Assembly: GCA_910584955.1 (NCBI GenBank) | Contig: CAJUDC010000060.1 | Location: 1 to 13,908 of the forward strand | DNA from: an uncultured Paraprevotella sp. | GTDB taxonomy: Bacteria > Bacteroidota > Bacteroidia > Bacteroidales > Bacteroidaceae | DNA: 13,908 nucleotides | Direction of reading: 5' to 3' | Part shown: in pieces, positions 1-6,915 of the stretch | Position numbering within the stretch: the stretch's first letter is position 1 | How the letters are laid out: every line of letters begins with the position of its first letter | Notes under the pieces: model-generated | Database searches by the model: none | Told to the model about the DNA's origin: nothing | Seen by the model: only the letters and a program-made list of their open reading frames with translations | Made by a program: the position numbers and the translations under genes

Positions 1-10
1 TATGTTCGTG

Positions 11-50
11 TTAAAGAAGGGGTGATGCCCTTTTCATTACATCACCCCTT
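11..50 (-). terminator. Hairpin terminator downstream of the TPR protein gene
   Basis: An 11-bp perfect stem (17-27 pairing with 40-50, arm aaggggtgatg) with a 12-nt loop lies 17 bp past the stop codon of the minus-strand TPR gene. Read on the minus strand it is followed by a short broken T-run (CTTTAA), so it looks like a moderate rho-independent terminator for the gyrA-TPR transcript. On the plus strand the stem is followed by aatggtttta, so it may also stop transcripts coming from the left. Confidence 0.7.
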
Positions 51-66
51 AATGGTTTTATACTGT

Positions 67-1305
67 TTACTGTATGTAAGCATCCATCTCCGCTTCTTTT
101 GTTTTGTCTTCGGTGATGTAGTAAATTGTTTTTAGGCGCGATGCCCACCGTTCCGGTTTGTCGGGGTTCAGTTCTTTAACTTTCAGGAAATAAGGTTCCG
201 CCTTGCGATAGAACTCTTTTACTTTTTCAATTTCCTGTTTTCCTTGGGCAAGGGTCAGTTTTTTAGCGCCGATGGCTTCGTTGATTTCGTAACCCTGATT
301 GCAATAGCAAACACCTACGTTGTAATATGCGTCAGCAAATTCGGGGTCAATCTGAATCGTCTTCTCAAAGAAAGGAATGGCATCCGCATTCTTGCCTTGG
401 TTAAACAATACAACCCCTTTGGTGTAACTGGCGATTTTGTTTTCAGGATCGGCGGCAAGCAATTCGTCTGCGAATGTCATGGCCGAAGTATAATCGGATT
501 TTCCGAAGTAATATGCCAGCAGGTTTTGCGCAATGGCCTCATTGCTCATGTCTTCCAGAGCAAATTTCTTGGATGTGGCCACCCATTGGGCCGTATCGCC
601 TTGTTCCAGACTGCCGAGCAGACACAGTTGCCGTACGGTAGCCAACTCCTTTTGGTATTTCAGTGCCTGTTCCATGTGCTTGTTCATCCAGTCATAACGT
701 TTGGCGTTATATGCGGAAAGACAGGCATAGAAAGCAATCATGTTTTCGTCTATCAACGAATCCTTTTGTACGGAAGGATCTCCCGCAATCAACTTATAGT
801 TTTTAGGAAATTCCAACCATCTGTCGAAGGCATCGAACGCCTTTTCGTGCTGCCCGTTCGAAGAGAAGAACTGGCCGCCATATACGAAGTAAGTGCGGAA
901 CTTCTTCATATTCCCCTTGTTTTTTGCCGTATACTGTTGTTTGGTATCCGCTTCGTTGCATTTTTCATAGGCGTCCAGACAAGCCACCAGGTTTTCGGCA
1001 AAAGCCAACGTGTCGAGCGGCATTTTAACGGCAGCCTTGTTCAGCTCCTCACCAAAAAGCAACTGGTAAATGTCGCCCTGCAAGTCCCAGGCCGTAGCCA
1101 TATCCTTGGTCGTTCCACTTGTCAAAGCCGGTTTCAGTGTTTCCTGCGCTTCTTTCAGTTTTTCCAGATTCAGAATCACACCACCGTCCTTTTGAGTCTC
1201 CTTACTTTCTTCCAGTAAGGTACGGGCTTTTTTCACCACTTTGTCCTGTCCCGACACTCCGCCTGCCAGCAACAGAAGAGCTATTGAAAATAATGTTTTC
1301 TTCAT
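67..1305 (-). CDS. Exported tetratricopeptide-repeat (TPR) protein, 412 aa
   Basis: This gene encodes an exported protein of helical TPR repeats, which usually act as protein-binding scaffolds; the partner is unknown. The start at 1305 is chosen because the protein then opens with a clean signal peptide (MKKTLFSIALLLLAGGVSGQ, cleavage near residue 20). The longer frame would add 15 polar residues ahead of it. There is no lipobox cysteine, so a soluble periplasmic protein is likely. TPR-like helix pairs are clearest in the C-terminal half, at about residues 258-288, 290-321 (AIPFFEKTIQIDPEFADAYYNVG) and 323-377. The N-terminal half is helical but degenerate. The gene follows gyrA on the same strand after 41 bp and is probably cotranscribed with it. 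From memory, Porphyromonas gingivalis has a TPR gene (PG1385, tprA) next to gyrA (PG1386), so the pairing may be conserved. Its function is not established from sequence. Confidence 0.9.
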   Translation of the reverse strand: MKKTLFSIALLLLAGGVSGQDKVVKKARTLLEESKETQKDGGVILNLEKLKEAQETLKPALTSGTTKDMATAWDLQGDIYQLLFGEELNKAAVKMPLDTLAFAENLVACLDAYEKCNEADTKQQYTAKNKGNMKKFRTYFVYGGQFFSSNGQHEKAFDAFDRWLEFPKNYKLIAGDPSVQKDSLIDENMIAFYACLSAYNAKRYDWMNKHMEQALKYQKELATVRQLCLLGSLEQGDTAQWVATSKKFALEDMSNEAIAQNLLAYYFGKSDYTSAMTFADELLAADPENKIASYTKGVVLFNQGKNADAIPFFEKTIQIDPEFADAYYNVGVCYCNQGYEINEAIGAKKLTLAQGKQEIEKVKEFYRKAEPYFLKVKELNPDKPERWASRLKTIYYITEDKTKEAEMDAYIQ

Positions 1306-1346
1306 AATTTCTTTTGTTTTTAAATTATACAGTTGTTTTTCTCGTG

Positions 1347-3923
1347 TCAAGATTGTGTGTCGGTCTCGGCAGGTTCACCGGATTCCGGCATAACCGTTAC
1401 CGAAGCATTCGTTTCTCCGGTTTCTGCCGTTACATTTTCCGTAAGGCCTTCTTCCCGGCTTTCTTCAAGCTCGTCCTCTTCCGTCTGTACTTTACATACG
1501 CTGCTGATCCGGTCGTTCCGTTTCTCCAGATTGATCAAACGTACCCCCTGAGTGGCCCGTCCCATAATGCGTACTGCCGCAACTTTCAGGCGAATCGTCA
1601 CACCGCTCTTATTGATGATCATCAGGTCATTGTCATCCGTTACCACTTTTATGGCAACCAACTTTCCTGTTTTCTCCGTGATGTTCAATGTCTTCACGCC
1701 CTTGGCTCCACGATTGGTCACACGATAATCCTCAATGTCGGAACGTTTGCCGTAGCCCTGCTCGCTGACCACCATAATGGTTTCGTTTTGCGGATCGTTT
1801 ACGCACACCATGCCTACAACTTCGTCCGTTCCGTCTTCGTCCAGTGTCATACCTCTCACACCGGTTGCCGTGCGGCCCATCGCCCTGACTTTTGTTTCGT
1901 TGAAACGGATGGCCCGTCCGTTGCGGTTGGCCATGATGATTTCATTCTCACCGTTCGTCAGACGTACTCCGATCACCCGGTCGTCTTCGCGGATGGTAAT
2001 GGCATTCACCCCGTTTGCACGCGGGCGGGAATATTCGGTCAGGCATGTCTTCTTGATAATACCGTTTTTGGTGCAGAATATGACATAATGACCGGCACAG
2101 AATTCAGGATCGGACAGGTTCTTGATGCGCAGACAAGCATTGATAGCATCGTCGGCATCAATGTTCAGCATATTTTGAATGGCTCTTCCCTTGGAATTCT
2201 TGGCTCCTTCGGGAATCTCATATACCTTGAGCCAGAAGCAGCGTCCCTTCTGTGTGAAGAACAGCATGGTGTTGTGCATCGTGGCGGGATATATATACTC
2301 CACAAAGTCCGAATCGCGTGTACTGCTGCCCTTGCTGCCCACGCCGCCGCGTGCCTGTGCACGGAATTCCACCAGCGGAGTACGCTTGATGTAACCCAGA
2401 TGGCTGATGGTAATAACCATCTCATCGTCAGCATAAAAATCCTCTGGATTGAATTCTTCGCTTGAAAGGACGATTTCCGAACGGCGCTCGTCGGCAAACT
2501 GCTCTTTCACTTCAATCAGTTCTTCTTTGATAACCTGCTTGCACAGGTTTTCGTCGCTCAGGATTTGTTTGTAGTATTCTATCTTACGCAACAATTCGTC
2601 GTATTCGTCACGCAACTGTTCCTGCAACAGCCCTGTCAACTGGCGCAGACGCATCTCCACGATGGCTTTGGCCTGAATGTCGTCCAGCTCAAAACGGGTC
2701 ATCAACCCCTCGATAGCTCCCTGCGGTGTCTTGGCGCTTTTTATGATATGCACCACTTCGTCGATGTTGTCGCTGGCGATGATCAGACCTTTCAGGATAT
2801 GTGCCCGCTCTTCCGCTTTCCGCAGTTCGTAACGGGTACGGCGTATCACCACATCCCGACGGTGCTCCACGAAATTGGATATGCAGTCTTTCAGCGTCAA
2901 CAGTTTGGGGCGTCCCTTTACCAGAGCGATGCAGTTCACACTGAAACTGGTTTGCAGAGGTGTCATCTTAAACAGTTTGTTCAGCACCACATTGGCGTTG
3001 GCATCCCGTTTCACGTCTACTACGATACGCATGCCTTCGCGGTCGGACTCATCGTTGGCATTGGATATGCCGTCTATCTTTTTCTCGTTCACAAGATCGG
3101 CGATCAACTTGATCAATTCCGCCTTGTTCACGCCGTAAGGAATTTCCGTAATGACGATCTTGTCGTGATTCTCTCCGGTCTCTATTTCCGCTCTGGCGCG
3201 CATGATGATACGCCCCCGCCCGGTCTCATAAGCCTCGCGCACGCCCTGCATGCCGTAAATGAATCCGCCGGTAGGAAAATCCGGCGCTTTCACATACTGC
3301 ATCAGGCCGTCCGTATCGATGGACGGCTCGTCGATATAAGCCACACAGGCATCGATCACTTCGCCCAGATTATGCGTAGGAATATTGGTAGCCATACCTA
3401 CGGCGATACCGCTGGCGCCGTTTACCAACAGATTGGGTATGCGGGTAGGCATCACGGTGGGTTCTTGAAGGGTGTCGTCGAAGTTGTTGGTCATATCAAC
3501 CGTCTCCTTGTCCAGATCGTCCATCATCGCCTCGCCCATCAGTTGAAGGCGCGCCTCGGTGTATCGCATAGCGGCGGCACTGTCACCGTCTACGGAGCCG
3601 AAGTTTCCCTGCCCGTCGACCAGGGTATATCGCATGCTCCAGTCCTGGGCCATGCGCACCAACGCACCGTAAACGGAGCCGTCGCCGTGGGGATGGTATT
3701 TTCCTAAGACCTCGCCCACAATACGTGCACACTTCTTATAGGGTCTGTCGTGCATGTTGCCCAGTTCTTTCATTCCGAAAAGAATGCGCCGATGCACCGG
3801 TTTAAATCCGTCTCTTACATCAGGAAGCGCGCGCGCCACGATAACCGACATGGAATAGTCGATATACGAGTTGCGCATTTCATCTTCAATGTTTACCTTA
3901 ATGATTCTGTCTTGATCTAACAT
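1347..3923 (-). CDS. gyrA: DNA gyrase subunit A, 858 aa
   Basis: This is the breakage-reunion subunit of gyrase, which with GyrB introduces negative supercoils using ATP. The order of parts is standard. The winged-helix/tower core covers about 1-500, with the DNA-cleaving tyrosine Y121 in AAAMRYTE. A beta-pinwheel C-terminal domain covers about 500-812, and an acidic tail runs to 858. The pinwheel opens with the GyrA box (QARGGVG, 523-529, against the consensus QRRGGKG), which supports gyrase over topoisomerase IV ParC. The quinolone-determining segment reads HPHGDGSVYG, with D81, G82, S83 and G86, so glycine replaces the usual serine (E. coli S83) and aspartate (E. coli D87). The start at 3923 gives the conserved N-terminus and has AGGAAAG just upstream. 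The gene is divergent from clpC and heads a likely operon with the TPR gene. The sequence closely resembles Bacteroides GyrA. Confidence 0.97.
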   Translation of the reverse strand: MLDQDRIIKVNIEDEMRNSYIDYSMSVIVARALPDVRDGFKPVHRRILFGMKELGNMHDRPYKKCARIVGEVLGKYHPHGDGSVYGALVRMAQDWSMRYTLVDGQGNFGSVDGDSAAAMRYTEARLQLMGEAMMDDLDKETVDMTNNFDDTLQEPTVMPTRIPNLLVNGASGIAVGMATNIPTHNLGEVIDACVAYIDEPSIDTDGLMQYVKAPDFPTGGFIYGMQGVREAYETGRGRIIMRARAEIETGENHDKIVITEIPYGVNKAELIKLIADLVNEKKIDGISNANDESDREGMRIVVDVKRDANANVVLNKLFKMTPLQTSFSVNCIALVKGRPKLLTLKDCISNFVEHRRDVVIRRTRYELRKAEERAHILKGLIIASDNIDEVVHIIKSAKTPQGAIEGLMTRFELDDIQAKAIVEMRLRQLTGLLQEQLRDEYDELLRKIEYYKQILSDENLCKQVIKEELIEVKEQFADERRSEIVLSSEEFNPEDFYADDEMVITISHLGYIKRTPLVEFRAQARGGVGSKGSSTRDSDFVEYIYPATMHNTMLFFTQKGRCFWLKVYEIPEGAKNSKGRAIQNMLNIDADDAINACLRIKNLSDPEFCAGHYVIFCTKNGIIKKTCLTEYSRPRANGVNAITIREDDRVIGVRLTNGENEIIMANRNGRAIRFNETKVRAMGRTATGVRGMTLDEDGTDEVVGMVCVNDPQNETIMVVSEQGYGKRSDIEDYRVTNRGAKGVKTLNITEKTGKLVAIKVVTDDNDLMIINKSGVTIRLKVAAVRIMGRATQGVRLINLEKRNDRISSVCKVQTEEDELEESREEGLTENVTAETGETNASVTVMPESGEPAETDTQS

Positions 3924-3979
3924 TTATCTTTCCTATTATATATTCAATGCTGCAAATGCTTCTAACCTAAAAAAGCATG

Positions 3980-4010
3980 TAAAATTACTATTTTTTGGGC
4001 GAATACGAAA
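3980..4010 (-). promoter_or_regulatory. Candidate gyrA promoter (Bacteroides sigma-70 type)
   Basis: Read on the minus strand there is TTTC (4010-4007), a 19-nt spacer, then TAATTTTA (3987-3980). Against the Bacteroidota consensus TTTG - 19 to 21 nt - TAnnTTTG this is 3/4 and 7/8. It would start transcription near 3972, giving a leader of about 50 nt before the gyrA ATG. The surroundings are AT-rich, so chance matches are possible. Confidence 0.35.
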
Positions 4011-4029
4011 AGAAAACGCTAAAAAACTT

Positions 4030-4134
4030 CCTCGGCCGCCTTACAGCGCCTTCGGGAACAGTCTGTCGGTCTTCCGTCGGACGGCCTCCGAAAAGGCTAT
4101 GGTTTTGCCGGTCATTGTCCGGTTCGGAGGGAAC
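4030..4134. repeat. GC-rich intergenic stretch with weak inverted repeats
   Basis: This part of the gyrA-clpC gap is much richer in G and C than its flanks and has no convincing gene. It holds short inverted repeats: ccgtc/gacgg (4074-4078 with 4080-4084), cctccgaa/ttcggagg (4085-4092 with 4123-4130), ccgg/ccgg (4108-4111 with 4119-4122) and gttc/gaac (4122-4125 with 4131-4134). They look like decayed or weaker versions of the palindromes immediately to the right, but the 22-bp phasing is not clear here. Confidence 0.4.
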
Positions 4135-4247
4135 GTCTCAACGGGATGCCGTTTGGACAAAATTGTGGTGCTCGCCCCGTTCAAACGTGGCCTAGGCGAC
4201 ATTTTAACGCGGTGCGCACCGCGTTAAAATGTGGTGAGCACCACAAT
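4135..4247. repeat. Array of five phased palindromes between gyrA and clpC
   Basis: Consecutive imperfect palindromes are centred at 4146.5, 4171.5, 4193.5, 4215.5 and 4237.5. The last four centres are exactly 22 bp apart, with 22-bp units 4157-4178, 4179-4200, 4201-4222 and 4223-4244. A shared unit shape is an A/T-rich stretch, then GTGGTG-NN-CACCAC or a variant of it. The unit at 4193.5 pairs over 16 positions with three mismatches. The outermost copies also pair with each other: 4162-4176 matches the complement of 4233-4247 at 14 of 15 positions. The whole stretch could therefore fold into one long stem with a 22-nt bulge. The array lies between the two candidate divergent promoters. It could be a family of repeated intergenic elements, a multi-site operator, or a structured RNA element; sequence alone does not decide. 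Confidence 0.8.
4199..4232. repeat. Perfect 34-bp palindrome
   Basis: The 17-base arm acattttaacgcggtgc (4199-4215) is followed directly by its exact reverse complement (4216-4232), with no loop. It is the best copy in the palindrome array and the only perfect one. A 17-bp perfect arm is not expected by chance in a window this size. As DNA it could extrude a cruciform or bind a symmetric dimer. As RNA it would be a very stable hairpin. It lacks a following T-run on either strand, so it is not a typical terminator. Confidence 0.9.
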
Positions 4248-4283
4248 AATGACTTGTTTTGAGATTGATAATCAGCTGGTTAG

Positions 4284-4314
4284 TTTCACATTTATTTAAG
4301 CGCTCATAATTTAG
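4284..4314 (+). promoter_or_regulatory. Candidate clpC promoter (Bacteroides sigma-70 type)
   Basis: TTTC (4284-4287), a 19-nt spacer, then TAATTTAG (4307-4314) give 3/4 and 7/8 matches to the Bacteroidota consensus TTTG / TAnnTTTG. Transcription would start near 4321, leaving a leader of nearly 90 nt before the clpC ATG. The boxes lie just right of the palindrome array. No CIRCE-type heat-shock operator was seen nearby. Confidence 0.35.
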
Positions 4315-4407
4315 ACGCATAAAATAGAGAAATATGGGCAAGATGGCATGAGTTTTGTTGTATTTAATAGATAAAAAGGAAAAAGAAAACAGGATAATAA
4401 TTGAATC

Positions 4408-6915
4408 ATGAATAATAGATTTTCTTTACAAATATCCGTCCTATTGAACTATAGCAAGGAGGAGGCCGTCCGGTTGCGAAACAGCAGCGTGAGAGACATC
4501 CACTTGTTGTTGGGGTTGATTCGGGACAGGAAAAACAAGGCCTCCGACCTTCTGAAGCGCTTGGGAGCGGACATGGCCCATATAAAGAGCCAGTTGGAAG
4601 ACAAGGCTTTTGAGGAATTCTGTGATTTTGAACCGGAATGTAATGCTTTGATGCTGGACGAGAAAGCGTCTAAAATTATGAAACTATGTTTGCTGGAGGC
4701 CCGCTCGTTTATGCAGGAAGAGGCCGACACGGAACATGTACTACTAGCCATTATGAAAGAGAAAGAGAATGATGCTTGTCGCATATTGGAAGCCAACGAT
4801 GTGCATTATGAAGACATAAAAAATCTGCTGACACAGAAATCGGACATCAAATCGGGATTCGGTTATCAGGACGAGGAGGAAGAGGAATACGACACCCCTT
4901 CCGGTGAGCAGCCCCGTCCGTCGAAGCCCGTACAGGAGCAGCGCCGCAGCGCCAATGACACGCCGGTATTGGATAATTTCGGTACCGATCTGACCCGGGC
5001 GGCAGCCGAAGGATTGCTGGATCCTGTGGTGGGGCGCGAGAAAGAGATCATGCGCGTGTCGCAGATCCTGAGCCGGCGAAAGAAGAACAATCCGATACTG
5101 ATCGGCGAGCCCGGTGTCGGGAAATCGGCCATTGTGGAAGGCCTGGCCCTGCGTATCGTGCAGCATAAAGTGGCCCGGGTGCTTTTCAACAAGCGTGTGG
5201 TGGCACTGGATATGGCTGCCGTAGTGGCCGGTACCAAATATAGGGGCCAGTTCGAAGAGCGTATTCGGAGCATATTGGCCGAGCTGGAGAAGAACCCGGA
5301 TGTGATTTTGTTCATCGACGAGATCCACACGATTGTGGGTGCCGGTTCGGCACCGGGCAGCATGGACGCTGCCAACATCCTGAAACCGGCGTTGGCACGG
5401 GGCGAGATACAATGTATCGGGGCTACGACTACCGACGAATATCGGAAGAGCATCGAAAAAGACGGTGCGCTGGAACGCCGGTTCCAGAAAGTCATGGTAG
5501 AGCCGACTACAGCGGAGGAGACCTTGCAGATTCTGCAAAACATCAAAGACCGCTACGAGGACCATCATAACGTGACCTATACGGAGGAGGCGCTGGAGGC
5601 CTGCGTGAAGCTGACGGAGCGTTACGTCACCGACCGTTGTTTCCCCGACAAGGCCATTGACGCGCTGGATGAAGCCGGTTCGCGCGTACATATTACCAAT
5701 ATGCCGGTATCCAAGGATATAGAGGATAAGGAAAAGCAGATCGAAATAACGATGGGCTTGAAAAACGAAGCGGTAAAGATGCAGAATTTCGAACAAGCCG
5801 CCGATTATCGGGATCAGCTTTCCACCATGCAGGCCGAACTGGACGAAATGAAAAAGCAGTGGGAAGCACAGCAGGGCAACAAACGCGAGACGGTGGATGA
5901 AGAGCAGATAGCCGGAGTGGTGTCCATGATGACCGGCATACCGGTACAGCGCATGGGAGAAACCGAAAGCAACAAACTCAGAACCATGAAGAGCGAACTG
6001 ACCGGCAGTGTGATCGGTCAGGACGAAGCTATCGCCAAACTGGTACGGGCCATTCAGCGCAGCAAGGTGGGACTGAAGGATCCCAACAAACCTATCGGAA
6101 CATTTATGTTTCTGGGACCTACCGGTGTGGGCAAGACCTATTTGACGAAAAAACTGGCCGAACTGATGTTCGGATCATCGGATGCCCTGATACGTATAGA
6201 CATGAGCGAATACATGGAAAAGCATACGGTCAGCCGTATGGTGGGCGCCCCTCCGGGATACGTGGGTTATGAAGAGGGAGGACAACTTACGGAAAAAGTG
6301 CGTCGCAAGCCCTACTCCATCCTGTTGCTCGATGAGATAGAAAAGGCACACTCCGATATTTTCAATTTGCTGTTGCAGGTCATGGACGAAGGGCGTCTGA
6401 CGGATGGCAACGGGACGACCATCGACTTCAAGAACACCATTATCATCATGACGTCCAACTGCGGTACACGGCAACTGAAAGATTTCGGACAGGGCATCGG
6501 ATTCGGGACCCCGTCAGGTGTGCCCGACAAAAACGCCGGACGGAATCTGATTCAAAAGGCATTGAACAAGCAATTTGCACCGGAATTCCTGAACCGCTTG
6601 GACGAGATCATCTATTTCGACCAGCTGGACCGAGAGGCTATACAGAAAATTGTCGACATAGAGTTGCGTCCCGTAATGAAACGTGTGGATGAAATGGGAT
6701 ACCGCCTTCAGGTGAGCGAGAAAGCGAAGGAGTTTCTGGCCCGGAAAGGATACGATGTGCAGTTCGGAGCGCGCCCGCTGAAACGGGCTATACAGACCTA
6801 TCTGGAGGATTGTATCTGCGAGGCCGTTATCAACGAAACAATTACACCGGGCATGAGTTTGCTCGTTGATGTCTGTGACGAGGGCGAAAAACTCAGCGTT
6901 GTACCGGCACCCTGA
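4408..6915 (+). CDS. clpC: ClpC-type AAA+ unfoldase of the Clp protease, 835 aa
   Basis: This is a class I Hsp100 ATPase that unfolds proteins and feeds them to the ClpP peptidase in the cytoplasm. Domains in order: an N-terminal substrate/adaptor domain of two Clp_N repeats (about 1-142); an acidic linker with EEEEE (about 150-190); AAA1 with Walker A GEPGVGKS (233-240), Walker B LFIDE (301-305) and ERR arginines (356-358); a short UVR-type middle domain (about 440-490); AAA2 with Walker A GPTGVGKT (570-577), Walker B LLLDE (639-643) and sensor-2 GARP (787-790). The ClpP-docking loop IGF is present at 697-699, so this is a protease partner and not a ClpB disaggregase; the short middle domain agrees. 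The start at 4408 gives the expected N-terminus and is preceded by aggat. The stop codon overlaps the next gene's ATG, so the regulator downstream is probably on the same message. Confidence 0.96.
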   Translation: MNNRFSLQISVLLNYSKEEAVRLRNSSVRDIHLLLGLIRDRKNKASDLLKRLGADMAHIKSQLEDKAFEEFCDFEPECNALMLDEKASKIMKLCLLEARSFMQEEADTEHVLLAIMKEKENDACRILEANDVHYEDIKNLLTQKSDIKSGFGYQDEEEEEYDTPSGEQPRPSKPVQEQRRSANDTPVLDNFGTDLTRAAAEGLLDPVVGREKEIMRVSQILSRRKKNNPILIGEPGVGKSAIVEGLALRIVQHKVARVLFNKRVVALDMAAVVAGTKYRGQFEERIRSILAELEKNPDVILFIDEIHTIVGAGSAPGSMDAANILKPALARGEIQCIGATTTDEYRKSIEKDGALERRFQKVMVEPTTAEETLQILQNIKDRYEDHHNVTYTEEALEACVKLTERYVTDRCFPDKAIDALDEAGSRVHITNMPVSKDIEDKEKQIEITMGLKNEAVKMQNFEQAADYRDQLSTMQAELDEMKKQWEAQQGNKRETVDEEQIAGVVSMMTGIPVQRMGETESNKLRTMKSELTGSVIGQDEAIAKLVRAIQRSKVGLKDPNKPIGTFMFLGPTGVGKTYLTKKLAELMFGSSDALIRIDMSEYMEKHTVSRMVGAPPGYVGYEEGGQLTEKVRRKPYSILLLDEIEKAHSDIFNLLLQVMDEGRLTDGNGTTIDFKNTIIIMTSNCGTRQLKDFGQGIGFGTPSGVPDKNAGRNLIQKALNKQFAPEFLNRLDEIIYFDQLDREAIQKIVDIELRPVMKRVDEMGYRLQVSEKAKEFLARKGYDVQFGARPLKRAIQTYLEDCICEAVINETITPGMSLLVDVCDEGEKLSVVPAP

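Noticed and set aside
244..1218. 324-codon open frame on the plus strand opposite the TPR gene
   Set aside because: It is antisense to a gene with a clear signal peptide and TPR repeats; its composition looks like a back-strand translation.
1314..2465. 383-codon open frame on the plus strand opposite gyrA
   Set aside because: It is fully antisense to a certain gyrA, rich in His/Arg/Cys/Phe with no domain logic; it is a frame shadow of gyrA codon use. The same holds for the 380-codon frame at 2565-3707.
1347..3923. Topoisomerase IV subunit A (parC) instead of gyrA
   Set aside because: The full six-blade-length pinwheel with a recognisable GyrA box at its start, the acidic tail and the close match to Bacteroides GyrA all favour gyrase.
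3995..4195. 66-codon plus-strand frame in the gyrA-clpC gap
   Set aside because: It runs through the GC-rich inverted-repeat region and ends inside the palindrome array. It has no convincing start context, and its composition (many Arg, Ser, Gly) fits translated repeat DNA.
4135..4247. CRISPR array
   Set aside because: Although periodic, the units are about 22 bp head-to-tail with no unique spacers, are degenerate, and have no cas genes nearby.
4199..4247. Shared bidirectional terminator for gyrA or clpC
   Set aside because: Both genes point away from this site, so neither transcript would end here, and no T-run follows the stem on either strand.
4250..4407. CIRCE/HrcA heat-shock operator in front of clpC
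   Set aside because: No TTAGCACTC-N9-GAGTGCTAA-like inverted repeat is present; the only similar string, agcgctc at about 4299-4305, has no partner.
4744..5796. 350-codon open frame on the minus strand inside clpC
   Set aside because: It lies opposite the well-supported AAA1 region of clpC and its protein has no recognisable motif or hydrophobic pattern.
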